Positions 22,501 to 34,285 of a DNA stretch of 64,000 nt are shown here, piece after piece. Source of the DNA: Monocercomonoides exilis. Its lineage: Eukaryota > Preaxostyla > Oxymonadida > Polymastigidae. The translations under genes were made by a program, and so were the position numbers. Under the pieces are notes generated by a model. The model saw nothing but the letters and a program-made list of their open reading frames with translations. It searched no databases and was not told the DNA's origin. Each line of letters begins with the position of its first letter. Position 1 is the first letter of the stretch. The stretch is taken from assembly GCA_001643675.2 (NCBI GenBank), contig LSRY02000033.1:930001-994000 (forward strand), read 5' to 3'.

Positions 22501-25500
22501 CATTTGTGGAAGAATTGTTGAATGGGGTGAAAGGGGGGAAGAGAGGGAAGGGAAGGAGGAACGAAGGGTGGGGAATGTTTGAGGTGCTGGGGTGCAACTT
22601 CACGAATGTTCGGACAGAACTGAACGGGAGTGTGGTGAGCGAGGGGGCGCAGGGTGCTGGGTACAGGATAGCGAACGGGACGGTGCAGAGCTGCCATACA
22701 ACAGAGAACGGGGGCGGATGCTTTGTGGAGATTGGGGCGGGGAGCAGGGTTTCGGTGGAGGATGTGGGGATGGTGTGGTGCGGGGCAGATGAGCGGGGCG
22801 GGGCGGTGTATGTGCGGATCGGGAGCGGGGCAGGGCACGAGGAGCTGGGGCTGGGGCTGCACCGGGTGAGCTTTGCGGGGAACTCGGGGGCGGCGGGAAG
22901 GGATGTGTTTGTGGAGTGCCTGAACATGGAGCGGCAGGTGCACTACTCGGCGTTCACGCTGACGAGGGAGCAGTTTGAGGGGGCGAGCGGGTACGAGATC
23001 CGGGGGTGCGACGGGCTGGTGGGGTGCGGGGCGGGAGACGGGGTGGATCTGTTTGAGGTGATCCGGTTCCGGCGGGGGAGGGAGGTGTTTGCATCGTCGA
23101 CGGCGGGGGGCAGGACAGAGCAGCGGATGTGCGGGACGGAGGAGGCGCCGTGCGGGACGCTGGCGGTGGCGGCAGAGCATCTGGACAACGAGGCCGGGAA
23201 GATGCTGCATGTGGTGGGGAGGGTGGAGCTGCGGGGGCAGGCGGTGCTGGAGGATGTGGGGGTGCAGCGGTGGGGCGAGGGGAGCAGGGCAGAGGTTGGG
23301 ATTGAGATTGGTAAGGCTGGGGAGGAGGAGGAGGAGGGAGAAGAAGAAGAAGGAAATGGGAGGGCAAACGGGGTGGACGAGGCGCTGCCGCTGATCATGG
23401 CGCACGGGGAGGTGAGGTTTGAGGAGGTTGGGATTGAGGTGAGGGTTTTGAGGGGAGGCGGGGCAGGCCACCCGGCGATCATCGGGACAGACGGGCAGCT
23501 GGCACTGGTGAAGTGCGAGCTGTGGTGTTCTGGTGGAGGAGGAGGAGGAGAGGAGTCATCGCAGCTGGTGGGGTGTCCGCTGATATTTGCAGATGGGAGT
23601 GGGGGAATGGGGAGGAGCGGGGGGTGTGTGCTGGTGGTTGAGGAGTGTGTGGTGAGGGGGGAAGGGCAGAGGCAGAGCGACCCGGAGGCGATTCGAGGGC
23701 GGAGGGCGCGGGTGGAGGTGGGGAGCACAGCAGTGAGCGGGGTGTTTGGCGCGGGGAGCAGGAGCGGGCTGTGCCGGATGGAGTCGCAGCTGGTGCTTGT
23801 GGAGGAGTGCGAGTGCCGGGTGTGGAACACGAGTGTGGTGAACTCGTCGAAGGGCGGGATCGGGCAGCGCGGGGGCGTGGTGGTGGTGGACGGGGTGGAG
23901 TTTGGGGACAACAACCCGCTGATCGAGGGGTATCCGTCGGTGCGGCGGAACATGGCGTGCAGCGGGGGCGGGGTGGTGGAGGTGCGGGGCATCCGGAACG
24001 GGGAGCGGGCGGGGGAGAGCAGGTCGTGGTGGATCATGGAGGAGGGGTGTGTGGTGGAGGGGGCGAGTGGAGGGGCAGGCGGGGTGTACTTCCGGCCGGT
24101 GCTGACGAACGTCAGCTGGACAAGCAGCGGGGGGCAGGCGCGGCTGGAGTTTGTGGGGCGGGAGCTGGTGCAGTGCGGGCTGTACTTCCAGATAATTGTG
24201 CGGGGGGCAGACGGGGGCGAGCGGGTGAGGACATACCGGTTTGAGAGCACAGGGCAGAACACGGAGCGGCGGGGGTACGGGAGGATCGGGCGGGAGGTGA
24301 TTGAGGAGAGCGGGGCAGAGGAGGAGGTGCTGGCGCGGGTGGTGTATTCGAGCGAGGAGCTGGCTGTGGAAGAGCGGGGAGGCGGGGAATGGGGAGAAGG
24401 GAGGGCAGGGGAGGAGGCAGGAGAGGAGGAGGCAGGGGAAGGCGGAAAGTTCTATGCGACAGCAGCGATTGTGCTGAAGGAGAAAGGGGCAGGGGCAGGG
24501 AGGAGGCAGAGCCTGTATGAGCGGTATGGGTGGCCGATCATCCTGTTTATGGGGATGAGTGCAGTGGGGGTGGTGGTGGTGGTGGTGATTGTGGGGTGCT
24601 GTGTGCGGCAGTGGAGGCAGGGGAAGGAGCGGGAGCGGCGGCTGGTGGAGTCAGGGTCGAAGGTGCTGGGGCAGAACCGGGAGATGCAGTCGGCAGCGTT
24701 TGAGCGGGTGAGGCGGTACGGGGCAGACGGGGCGGAGGTGGGGGAAGAGGATGTGGAGGTGGGGGTGCTGCTGAGTGCGCTGGCGCAGGACAAGGAGATG
24801 GCAGAGGCAGCGCGGAAGAGCAAAGCGGAGAGTGGAAATGCTGAAGGTGCTGAAGGTGCTGAAGGTGCTGAAGGAAGTGCTGGAGAGGAAAGAGGAGAGG
24901 GGCATGATGGACAGGAGGGAAATGAAGGAAATGAGGGAAATGAGGGACAAGAAGGACAAGAGGAACAAGAGGGAGGAGGAAGAGAAGGGGAGGAAAGCAA
25001 TGAAAGCAATGAGAATGAAGGAAGGGATGAAGGAAGGGATGGAGGAAGGGATGGAGTGAGGGAAGAGGGAGGGGAAGAAAGAGAGGGAGAGGGGAGGAGA
25101 GGAGAGAGTGGAATGGGAATGGGAACAGGGATGAGGGAGGAGAGGAGGGGAAGTGTGTGGCTGGGGAGGAGGAGGAAGATCCCGTGCATCAGGTGCGAGA
25201 GCCCGTTTGGAGGGGTGATTGTGGATGAAGGGCGGACGCTGGCGCGGCTGCTGCACTGGGAGGAGGAGGAGTCAGGGGCAGGAGAGGAACCGGCAGCAGG
25301 AGAGGAGGGAGGGCTGTGGGAGGAGCTGCGGAGAGGGTTTGGCGGGGGCAGTGCTGAGGAGCGGGCGCGCTGTGCAGCGAAGGTTGTGTTCTGGGTGGTG
25401 AACGGGTGCCAGCACATCCTGCGGAGCGGGGAGTCGGGGATGCTGCTGATGAACCTGAGCCCGTGGGCAGTGATGGTGAGCGGGGAGGATGTGGTGGTGA

Positions 25501-26708
25501 AGCGGTATGGGAGCAAGCGGCGAGGAGAGGCGCGGCGGTCGGAGGAGCGGGCGCTGCGGTACAAGGCGCCGGAGCTGTTTACGCGGGAGGACTGTGGGGA
25601 AGGGAGGAGGAAGAGGGAGCAGAGGGCGCGGGCAGAGGCAGAGAGGAGGGCGAGGATGGAGAGGGAGAGGATGGAGAGGGAGAGGATGGAGAGGGGGAGA
25701 ATGGAGAATGAGGGAGGAGAAAGAGGAGTGGAATGTGCAGGGGAGCGGGAGGTGCGGGAGCTGGGGTCGGAGGTGTTTGGAGGATGGAGCGGAGAGGAAG
25801 GGGGAAGAGAAGATGTTGTGGAGGTGAACGAGAAGGTGAGGTTCAGGGCAGATGCGACAGAAAAGTCGGTTTCGTTCACAGTTGGGATGCTGCTGCTGGA
25901 GATGATGAGCGGGCGGCGGCCGTTCTGGGAGGCGGAGTCGGAGTTTGGGGCAGGGAAGGAGGTGTACCGGGGGAAGGGGCAGGAGTATGGGCGGCGGGTG
26001 ATGGAAGAGATTCTGGCAGGGGGAAGAGGAAAAAGAGGAAGTGGAGGTGGAGAAGGAGGAGGAGGGGAAAGCACAGCGCTGAGGCTGTCTGTGTTTGATG
26101 CGCTGATTGAGCAGTGCCTGAGCACAGAGGAAGGAGAGCGGCCTTCGCTGAACGAGATCAAGCGGGAGCTGATGAACCTGTTTGAGGCGGGGTCGAAGGA
26201 GCTGAGTGGAGAGCATGCATTTGTGGATGACGAGGAAGAAGAGGAGGATGAGGATGAGGATGAGGATGAGGAAGAGGGAGAAGAGGGCGAAGAGGGTGAA
26301 GAGAGAGAAGGAGGAGGCAGATACTGTGGAAGAGGAAGAAGTGGGGCTGAAGAAGGGCAGAGAGATGCACAGAGTGGAAGCGAAGAAAGAAGAAGAGAAA
26401 GGAGAGAGGGATTGGAGCAAGTGAGGGAAGAGGGAAGGGAACAGAGGAGGGAAGAAGAGAGAGAAGAGGAGAGGGACAGAGAAAGAGAAGAGCGAGAAAA
26501 GCTGGTGCGGCTGATAGAGGAGACGCGGCGGAAAGGGCAGCAGCAGGAGGAGGAGGAGAAAGAGGCGGTGAAGCGGGAAGAGGCGCGGGTGAAGGAGCGG
26601 CTGGCAGAGAAGCTTCGGAGGAGATGGGCGATGGGAGGGAGGCGCTCGGAGAGAGGGAAAGGAGAGGCAGACAGGGAAGGGGCAGATGGGGAAGAGGGTG
26701 AGGAGAAG

Positions 26709-26739
<31 letters not shown>

Positions 26740-27482
26740 AATACCGAGTGTCAGCCGGGAGGAGGGAGGAGAGGAAGAAGCGGGAGGAGCGGGAGAACGA
26801 GCGGAACATGTGGATGCGGGAGCTGGCGCAGGCGCAGCGGCGGGAAGAAGAGAAGAGGAGGGAAGAAGAGAAGAGGAGGGAGGAGGAGGCGCGGCGTGGA
26901 GAGGAAGAGGCAGCAGCGCGGGAGAAGGCAGCGGCAGAGCGGAGGAGGGCAGAAGAGGAGCAGGCAGCGGCAGAGGCGGCGAGGCGCAGGGAGGCGGGGG
27001 AGGTGATTGTGCGTGTGTGGAAGGAGCGGCAGGAGGTGTGGGCAGCGAAGAGGGAGCTGCGGGAGCTGCGGCAGGAGAAGCGAGAGAGAGAAGAGCGGGA
27101 GCGGAAGAGGAGGGAGGAAGAGGAAGCGGAAGCGATGGGGGAGGAGGGGGCAGCAGAGGCAGAAGAGAGGGCGCAGCGGGAGCGGGAAGAGCTGGAGGAG
27201 CTGGAGGAGATGAGGAGGAGAGAAGAGGAAGCAGAGGCAGAGGGAGAGGCAGAGGGAGAGGAAAGGAAGAGAAAGGAGGAAGAAGAAAGAAAAGAAAAAG
27301 AGGAAAAGGAAAAAGAAGAAGAGAGGAAGAAGAAAGAGGCAGCGAGGACAATTCTGAAGTTGTGGAGGAGGTGGAAGGAAGGGAAAAGAAGAGAAGAAGG
27401 AGTGGATGGAGATGAGGATGGGGATGGGGATGGGGAGCCAGAAGAGGCAGGGGTGCAGGAGGAAGGGAATTCTGGAGAGTGA
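16572..27482 (+). CDS. Giant beta-helix ectodomain / transmembrane / pseudokinase protein, left-arm copy
   Basis: A single open frame of 3,636 residues when started at ATG 16,572, chosen because it opens a clean signal peptide (MAIRHVVAIAMAVLCIAQGSGA). Residues ~60-2,600 are Gly/Val/Glu/Cys-rich turns with recurring NG-G-[AVI] and EC-FV-C patterns, typical of right-handed parallel beta-helix (pectin-lyase-like, Pmp-like) repeats. They are punctuated by CG-x(4-5)-PC-x-[TRK]-[FL] boundaries at ~1,105, ~1,815 and ~2,187. One transmembrane helix (WPIILFMGMSAVGVVVVVVIVGCC, ~2,654-2,677) is followed by a basic stop-transfer. Cytoplasmic residues ~2,870-3,210 match a protein-kinase C-lobe (YKAPELF; FTVGMLLLEMMSGRRPFWE; ERPSLNEIK). 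The HRD is replaced by MNLSPWAVMV and no DFG is visible, so it is probably a pseudokinase. The tail is a long Glu/Arg coiled coil with an IQ-like ARTILKLWRRW near 3,590. Function unknown; surface receptor or adhesion is an inference. Confidence 0.8.
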
Positions 27483-28748
27483 GGCGAATGGGAAGGGAAG
27501 TTGACGAGCAGGAGAAGAAGGGGTTGTATTCGGCCTCGCCATTATTATCATTATTATTATTCTCGAAATTATAACAGAAATTATTATTATTATTATTATT
27601 GATATTATTGATATTGTTATCCTTGTTGTTGATGATGTTAGTTGACTAAACTTTTCATATTTTTGTGTGTTTTGGTTTTTTTGTGTTTGTGGCCATTGTT
27701 GCTGCTGCTGCAGAAGATTGCCGAAAGTGTTGTTGGCCACTTTGCCAAGCTATTTTTGTTTTCTTTTCTAATTTGTGATTTTTTTTTTCAGTTCTATTTT
27801 TTTTAGTTTTTCTCTCGCTTTTCCGTTTTTGCACGTGTTGTATTGGTGTGCTTGGTGTTGAAGACAGCTTGATGTGTATTTGCAGGCTTTGGCCTGATTT
27901 TTGTCTGCTGCAAAGAAAAAAAGAAAAAAAGAAAAATGAAACTGAAAGTGCGAGCAAATTCGGCAGCTGAGACTGCAACAGCAAATGAAAAGAAAAGAAA
28001 AAAGAAAAAAAGTTGTTTTTTTCTCTCTCACTTTTTCCCCTCTCCTGTGTATTTCAAGTGGAATTGGGCTTTTCCTTGCTCTGAAAGGCCAATGGCCAAA
28101 GACCAATGGCCAATGACAAATGGCCAAAGACAAATGGCCAAAGACCAAAGGCCAAACACTTTTCCCCTTCTTCTGCTGCCTCTCAAACAGAAACACAACA
28201 CCAGCCAACCAGCAGGCCCTGTCTTGAGCAAAGGCTCGCAGGCGAAGTGCTGAAGTGCCAAAGGAAAAACTGCCAACACAAAAAAATAAAATAAACAGAA
28301 AAGCAAAGACAAATACAAATACAAACACAGCAGCCAAGTGGGTGAATGGACAAGCACCAAGCAAGCAAACAGACAGACAGACAAACAAACAAAATATAAA
28401 GCAAAATAAAATAAACGCAAATCAATATATAAATATACAAATATATAAGGAAGTCGATTGATAGATGAATAAATAAATAAGCAAATAAATAAGTGCCTCA
28501 GAACATCAGCGAAGGCAGAGTGCAGCTGCCCCTGGCCAGGCAAAAGCAAAAGAGCCGGCCACCCATCAGCACCCAGATGCAGCTGCGTATCAACAGCGAG
28601 ACAAACAAACAGAAAAACAGACAAAGACAGAAAAGACAAAGTAAAGTGAAGTGAAGCTCTGCCAAACACTCACTCACGCACTCACACACACACATCCATC
28701 CTCATTCTCATTCTCTTTCTCTTTCTCTTTCCTTTATGCTTTGCTCCA
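27483..28748. other. Convergent intergenic region with microsatellites and a short tandem repeat
   Basis: 1.27 kb between the tail-to-tail stops of the giant gene and CNNM. It holds ATT/ATC microsatellites (27,541-27,640), long poly-A/T-rich tracts, a tandem array of GGCCAAAGAC-like units at about 28,088-28,155, and TA-rich simple sequence at 28,390-28,500. No gene is supported. It is not GC-rich, unlike the neighbouring coding sequence. Confidence 0.6.
28088..28155. repeat. Short tandem array of GGCCAAAGACMAAT-type units, left arm
   Basis: Imperfect units built from AATGGCCAAAGAC and AATGGCCAATGAC. The right-arm counterpart (about 46,185-46,280) carries an extra unit block, so the array has changed copy number since the arms last exchanged sequence. 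Confidence 0.7.
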
Positions 28749-28821
28749 TCACGCGCTCTCTGTTGTTGCCACACTCGGCTCTGCCACAGCTTTCTCTGTC
28801 TCTGCCTCCATCACAACCCCT

Positions 28822-28853
<32 letters not shown>

Positions 28854-31800
28854 CTGCACTGCACAGCATGCACGCACAAACTCCCCCATCGAGATGACCA
28901 GCACCCGCGCCGGCCCCTCCACCACTGTCGCTGTGTACGGCACATGCCCCACTGGCAGCTCTCCCTCCCGAAACAGCGCCGTCGACGGGCACGAGTGGAA
29001 GAACAGCGACGTCAGCGCTGTCGACGGCGAAGACAGACTCGGCGAAGATGAAGAAGAAGATGAGGAGGAGGAGGAGGATGATGATGATGATGATGATGAA
29101 GTGGATCCTGAGGCTGCCGACTCTCCTGCCCCTTCCAACCTGCCCCCACTCTCCACCCCATCTGCCCGCGGTGCTTCAACCTCTCCCCTGATCTGGTCTT
29201 TCGTGAAGAAGCACTCTCTGTTCAGGATCGTCCACGGCTGCCCAAGATCGCACATGATCGTCTTCCTCCCGCCTCTCCGCCCTCTCTCTCCCCTTCTCCC
29301 TCTTCCTCTTCCTCTTCCTTTTCCTCCTTTTCGTCCTTCCTTTTCTCCACCCTCTTCCCGCTCCTCTCCTTCCGAGCTTCCCCCGATCTCTGTCTCCATC
29401 TCTGTCTCTGTCTTCTCCTCCTCTCCCTCTTCTCCCTCTCCCTCTCCCGCTCCCTCCCGCTCCCCTTCCTCCTCCTCGTGGATCACCTCCAGCCGCCCGC
29501 TCAGCACCACCACCAGGTCTGCCTCCTCCTCCCCCTGGATGCACACCTTGCACACCGCCGGCGCACTCAGCGACGAGAACACATCATCCTCCTCTTCCTC
29601 TCCTCCTCCCTCTCCTTCCTCTCCTTCCTCTGATCCCTCTGCCAGAAGCGCTGTCGTCGAGCTCATCGTCAGCGACGACCCACCCACCAGCGAAGGAGAA
29701 GGCGATAGCAATGGCGATGGCGATAGCAGAGGCGAGGGCGATCCAAACGGCGACCCTGCCAGCCCCGGCGACTGTGCTGCCGACATCCCCGCCGACCCGC
29801 CCGGCAGCAGCGGCGCTGTGGACGACACGGTCGACGTGGACGACACTGTCGATGTGGACAGCAGAGGCGTCAGCGATGTGGCTGTGGCTGTCGAGCTCCC
29901 GCCGCACCCCGACCCTTCAGACGACGCCGTCGATGATGATGATGCTGCTGCTGACTCTGCTGGCATGGGCAGGCTGTGCATGCTGCTGTGGCCGAACCCC
30001 TGGCCGTGCAGATGGCCAGCGTGGCTGGCGTGGCTGGTGTGGCTGGTGTGGCTGTGGTGCCCGTTGTGGTGGTGGTGGTGGTGGTGCAGATGGTGCGGCC
30101 CTCCTGCCCCCATCGTCCACCCTGCAATCTCAAACCCTTGCGACCGCTCAACCAGCCTCACAACATCCTCTTCCCGCCACTCCCCCATCATCGGGATGTT
30201 CGCCCGCAGAAACTGCCCAATCCGCTTCGCCTCCTTCCGCACCTCCTCCGAGCACTCCACCCACATCTGCATCCGGAACCGCTTCCGCCGGCTCAGCCGG
30301 TGCACCCCACCTGCCCCGCCTCCTCCCACACCCCCTGGCACAGGCGATCCTGCCGGACTCGGTGGCGCATTCACACCCACATTCACACCCACCTCCGCTC
30401 TTCCCAGTGAACTCACAGACATCGAGCTCTGCATCCCCATCCCCATCCCCATCCCCATCCCCATCCCCATCCCTCCCTGTCGACGCAGGAACGACGATGT
30501 GTACGGCACAAGAACCATCTCCCCTTCTCTCCCTTCTCTTCCTCCTCTCCCTTCTCTTCCTTCTCTCCCTTCCATCTTCTCCCCATTCTCCTCCTCCTTG
30601 TTCTTCTTCTCCTCTCCACTCTCTCTTCCCTTTTCCTTATCCCTTTCCCTTTCTCTTTCTCTTTCTCTTTCTCTTTCCCCATCCTTCTCCTCATCCTCCA
30701 TCTCAACAACAACAGTCCTGCTCTTTCCCTCTGCCCCCATCTTCTCCCCACTTTCCTTCATCCCCGCATTCCCCTTGCTCCCCTCCTTCGGCTTTGTCTT
30801 CACACTCACCTTCCCCTCTTTCTCCTTCTCTTCTTCCTCTCCTCCTTCTCCTCCTTTTCCCTCCTCTCCTCCCTCACCATCCTCCCCACCCTCGCCTCCT
30901 TCCCCTGCCCCCGCCGCGCATTCCGCCTCGCTGCATGCACCCCCAGGTCTTCCCACTCGTCCCCCACAATCTCGCTCACCACATCTTCCCGCGTGATGAT
31001 CCCCACGTTCTCGTAGAACGGGTCTCCTTCCCCGAGTCGTTCACCTGATACACCACCGCCATCGCATTCTTCCCCTTCTTCATCGCCCGCATCACCTCCG
31101 GCAGCCGCACATCCGCCCCAACCATCGCCACCATCTGCCCAAACGACCCAAACACCTGCTCCAGCTCCACCTCTCCTTCCCCGCTCATCAGCAGCACATC
31201 CTTCGCTGCCACAAACCCCACAATCGAGTCTTCGCTCTGCTCATACACCGGAATCCTGCTGTGCCCGTCCCCCACAATACGCTCAATCGTCTCTTCCGTC
31301 ACCCGCTCTCCAAGCTGCTCCCACCCCAAATCCCACAAAACCCCAGAAAATCCCACAAAACCCCACAAGTTCCACAAGTCCCCCATCCAACCAACAAGCC
31401 CCAAGCAGCAGCCAGTCATTGAATAAAATCAACAATCATCATCATCATCATCATCAAAAAAAATGAATGAAAATAAAATAAAAATAAAATAAAATAAAAT
31501 ATTCAGCATATGCATTTGCTTTCGCTCACTCATCCCACTCATCCCACTCACTCCACTCACTCCGCTCATCCATCACTTCCATCACATCCCATCACATCCC
31601 ATCCCATCCCATCACACCTCCAGCATAAACACATCCTTCATCGGCGTCATGATCTCGGCCGCTGTCTTCGTCGAGAAGTCAAACGAGTTCGACACCAGAA
31701 TAAAGTCTGAGTCTTCAATCCGGTCTTCCTGGTACAGCGCCCGGATCTTCTCGTCCGACGCATGCAGCTCAATCAGCTTCTTCAGCTGCGCCTTGTTGTA

Positions 31801-32842
31801 TGTGTTCCCGATCTCCACACCCAGGATGCAGTCCAGCAGCTTCCCCACCGGCACCACAATGATCGACAGCAGAATCATAATCAAAAAGATCAGCCACCAC
31901 AGCGCCGCCCCAATCTGCAGCCCGTACCGCGTGCACACAGCCTGCGGCAGAATCTCCCCAAACGTCACCGTCAGGATCGTCGTCAGGATAAACGCCACCG
32001 TCCCGCCCCCAACCTCTTCCATCAGCAGCGACACTCCGGTGTTCACCATCACTAACATCAGTCACACATACAGCACACACAATGGCACACATAGCATCCC
32101 CAACAAAAAGAAAAAGGAAAAGGAAAAGGAAAATCTCAAAAAGCACTGAAAATGCTCCATCACACACCATTCCCCAGAAGCAGCGTGCACAAAAGAATGT
32201 TTCCTGTTCCGCCCCCGCGCCATCCAGCACACGCCCCCCAAAAAAAGAAAGAGCAACAAAATGAATCAAAAAAAGCAAAGAAATTTATAAGAAAATGAAA
32301 AAGAAAAAAAAAAAGAGAAAGAGAAAGAAATCACAGAATGTTGCAAACTCACAAAATAAACCAAATAATAACAAAAATAACAATGAGAATGTGCAGCAGC
32401 ACCGCCAAGGGCACCACAGCACAACCAAAAGATTCGTGGCAAAACTCGCAAAACCCACTCCACACACCGCTCTTCCGGATCTTCATGATCTTCGCCGCCT
32501 GCCTCCGCTCGCTCTCGCTCCCCAGATCAATCAGGATCTGCAGGTTCAGCTTGTCCAGCGCAAGGAGCCCCAGATTCAGCCCTAACCCCAGTTCAGTTCC
32601 CATCGCCAACACCAACCACAAAAAACACCAGTTAAATCCCCGCATCCTCAAATGCCCTCCACAAAAAAACATGCTCTGCCCACACCTGAAAACATTGCTG
32701 AGAAGCACAGCAGCACCGCAATCGCCACAATTTTCAATGCAAACACCCATGTCGGCTGCCCCTCCGCTGCCTCCGAGCGGTGGAACCCCAGCATCCGCGG
32801 GCATGCAAATCCTATCACGCTTGCTATCGTCGATATCCGCAT
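28749..32842 (-). CDS. CNNM: CNNM/CorB-type metal transporter, left-arm copy (two 1-base frameshifts as read)
   Basis: Membrane Mg2+/divalent-metal transport protein. Exons 32842-32686, 32581-32468, 32051-31618 and 31314-28749. The DUF21 transmembrane domain includes AMFSGLNLGLLALDKL across the first splice and TVTFGEILPQAVCTRYG, then KLLDCILGVEIGNTYNKAQL. The last exon holds a CBS pair (GHSRIPVYEQSEDSIVGF; NVGIITREDVVSEI), a long acidic linker, and a C-terminal cyclic-nucleotide-binding-like fold (ADLVVVLSGRLEVIHEEEE; ARVLVISMGEF). In this copy exon 3 is intact, but the last exon lacks one G near 31,037 and one near 30,910 relative to the right arm, breaking the frame twice. About ten conserved residues expected between exons 2 and 3 are not found, so a tiny exon may be missing from my model. 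The start codon lies 52 bp from the inner edge of the repeat. Confidence 0.82.
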
Positions 32843-33389
32843 CAGTCACGCCTGTACGCTCCTAAAGCCTTCCGAATAAATCGGAGATCAATCATTTACC
32901 ATATTATATTTTTTCATTTTCTGTAGGAATAATTATTGAAAGATGTTACCCAGTTGAAATATGGACAATATTAAAAAATTGAGATAATAATATAAGAAAA
33001 TTTAATTATTAATGAAAAAATAAATATGACAGATGAATCAAACCTTCAATGATGATAATTAAACTGTTGTTATTTTTGTGGAAAGAACTTTCGTCAAAAA
33101 GCAGAGTTTCTGAAACAAATACGGACGAAGAGATGAATTCACAAATGAAGCAAATGACAGATTTTACATCTGATGGTAGAACCAATTTGTTTGCATACGA
33201 AAAATACAAAAAATCTGAGAAAATTCGAATTTTGTTTAATCAATTTGAGAAATAATCCTTTCTCTTCTTTCTCGACATACTTGCAAAATAAATAACTTAC
33301 CTCGCAAACAGTTCCAAAAACATAGTTTGCCTTATTCATTCATTTTTTCGAAGTGAAATATCATTCAAAAACATTCACATGAAAAAAAG

Positions 33390-33695
33390 AATTGGTTGAG
33401 CGAAAAATTATTGTTCATATGGGTAATTCTTTTTGAAAAGACGCAAATGAATAATTTTCAAGTAAATCAAAATTTTCATATTTTGCTCAAATTTAAGTGA
33501 ACATACCCCAAACTTCACTTATGTTGTATCTATTTCTGAATTAAGCCATTTCACTCGTTCCAAAGAAGATTCGTGAGTGGAAACAGAAATTTGAGCAAAA
33601 TGTGAAAAAAATGTTTTATTTGAAAATAAAACGTTTGCGACTTTTCAAAAAGAATAACCCATATTGAAAAAATAATTTTCCAGTCAAAAATTGAG
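33390..33695. repeat. Imperfect ~107-bp inverted repeat with ~95-bp loop (MITE-like)
   Basis: The left stem (about 33,390-33,494) is the approximate reverse complement of the right stem (about 33,590-33,695). Core matches include ATGGGT[A/T]ATTCTTTTTGA with AAAAG[A/T]CGCAAA, and ATTTTGCTCAAATTT at the inner ends. It encodes nothing. A hairpin-type non-autonomous element is possible; no clear target-site duplication was found. Confidence 0.6.
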
Positions 33696-34154
33696 TATAA
33701 TCACATTGTGTTTTGCACAGATTTTTGTGATCATATTAGATTGTGATTATATTCCATGTGATAACATTCGGAATAGAATGAATTTTGAACAAAATGCAAA
33801 AGAAGAAGGAAATAAACTCAAAAGTCGATTTTTAGTGGAATTGATGTTCCAGAAACTCTAATAGGAGGATGTTGAATAATTGTGGGAATTATTTCTGAAA
33901 AGAAAAAGCTCATTTTCCATTCATTTTTGAGAAGAAATATTGTCAAAGGTTCAGTTATTCAAAAAGATTGTTGTTGGGTACACAGTGGAAAGGATGACAT
34001 AAGAAATGTGTAACTCTGAATGAAATGGGACAATGTTTATTTTTCTTTTTTGAGAAAATTTTCATATTTTTATAATGATTCTGTTCGTGCTCGTAACAAC
34101 ATTTCTTGAGAAGTTCACGATGTTATTATCAAGTTATAGCTTCGATTTTTGTTC

Positions 34155-34285
34155 ATTTCACAAGTGCAAACAGAAATTTGATCAAAATAAGATTGTTTTA
34201 TTTAATTTGAATATTTCACTTTTGCGGCTTTTCATAAAGAAAATTAACATGTGGGGAAAAATATTTTCCTTCAGGCATTTTCATT
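34155..34285 (+). repeat. Diverged half-copy of the 33.4-33.7 kb hairpin repeat
   Basis: Matches the right half of that hairpin in order: AACAGAAATTTGA-CAAAAT, GTTTTATTT, TTGCG-CTTTTCA-AAAG, then AAAAATATTTTCC. This shows that the hairpin belongs to a repeat family rather than being a chance palindrome. Confidence 0.45.

Larger units (their letters stand above)
12935..32894 (+). repeat. Left arm of a ~20 kb inverted repeat
   Basis: From about 12,935 (sequence TTAGAAATTCTTTC) to 32,894 (TCGGAGATCAATCA) this segment is the reverse complement of 41,445-61,444. Gene order mirrors exactly: relic, LysRS, beta-helix pseudokinase protein, CNNM. The arms differ by scattered substitutions, single-base indels in G runs, in-frame codon indels and tandem-repeat copy number. 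Similarity is clearly lower in the outermost ~1 kb (12,935-13,990), where several-base differences are common. Boundaries were placed by eye and are good to a few bases at the inner edge and to ~10 bases at the outer edge. Confidence 0.95.

Noticed and set aside
17564-26809. Many long antisense open frames (up to ~785 codons) across the giant gene, rich in Ser/Pro/His
   Set aside because: They arise because GGx, GAx and GTG codons on one strand leave few stops on the other. Composition is monotonous and no start context or intron pattern supports them.
14011-27482. Horizontal transfer as the cause of high GC in the arms
   Set aside because: LysRS has the eukaryotic cytosolic N-terminal extension, CNNM has spliceosomal introns, and all share the same bias; a common compositional process in the duplicated DNA is simpler.
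27541-27640. ATT/ATC-rich repeats as a possible CRISPR-like or satellite array
   Set aside because: Simple microsatellite without unique spacers.
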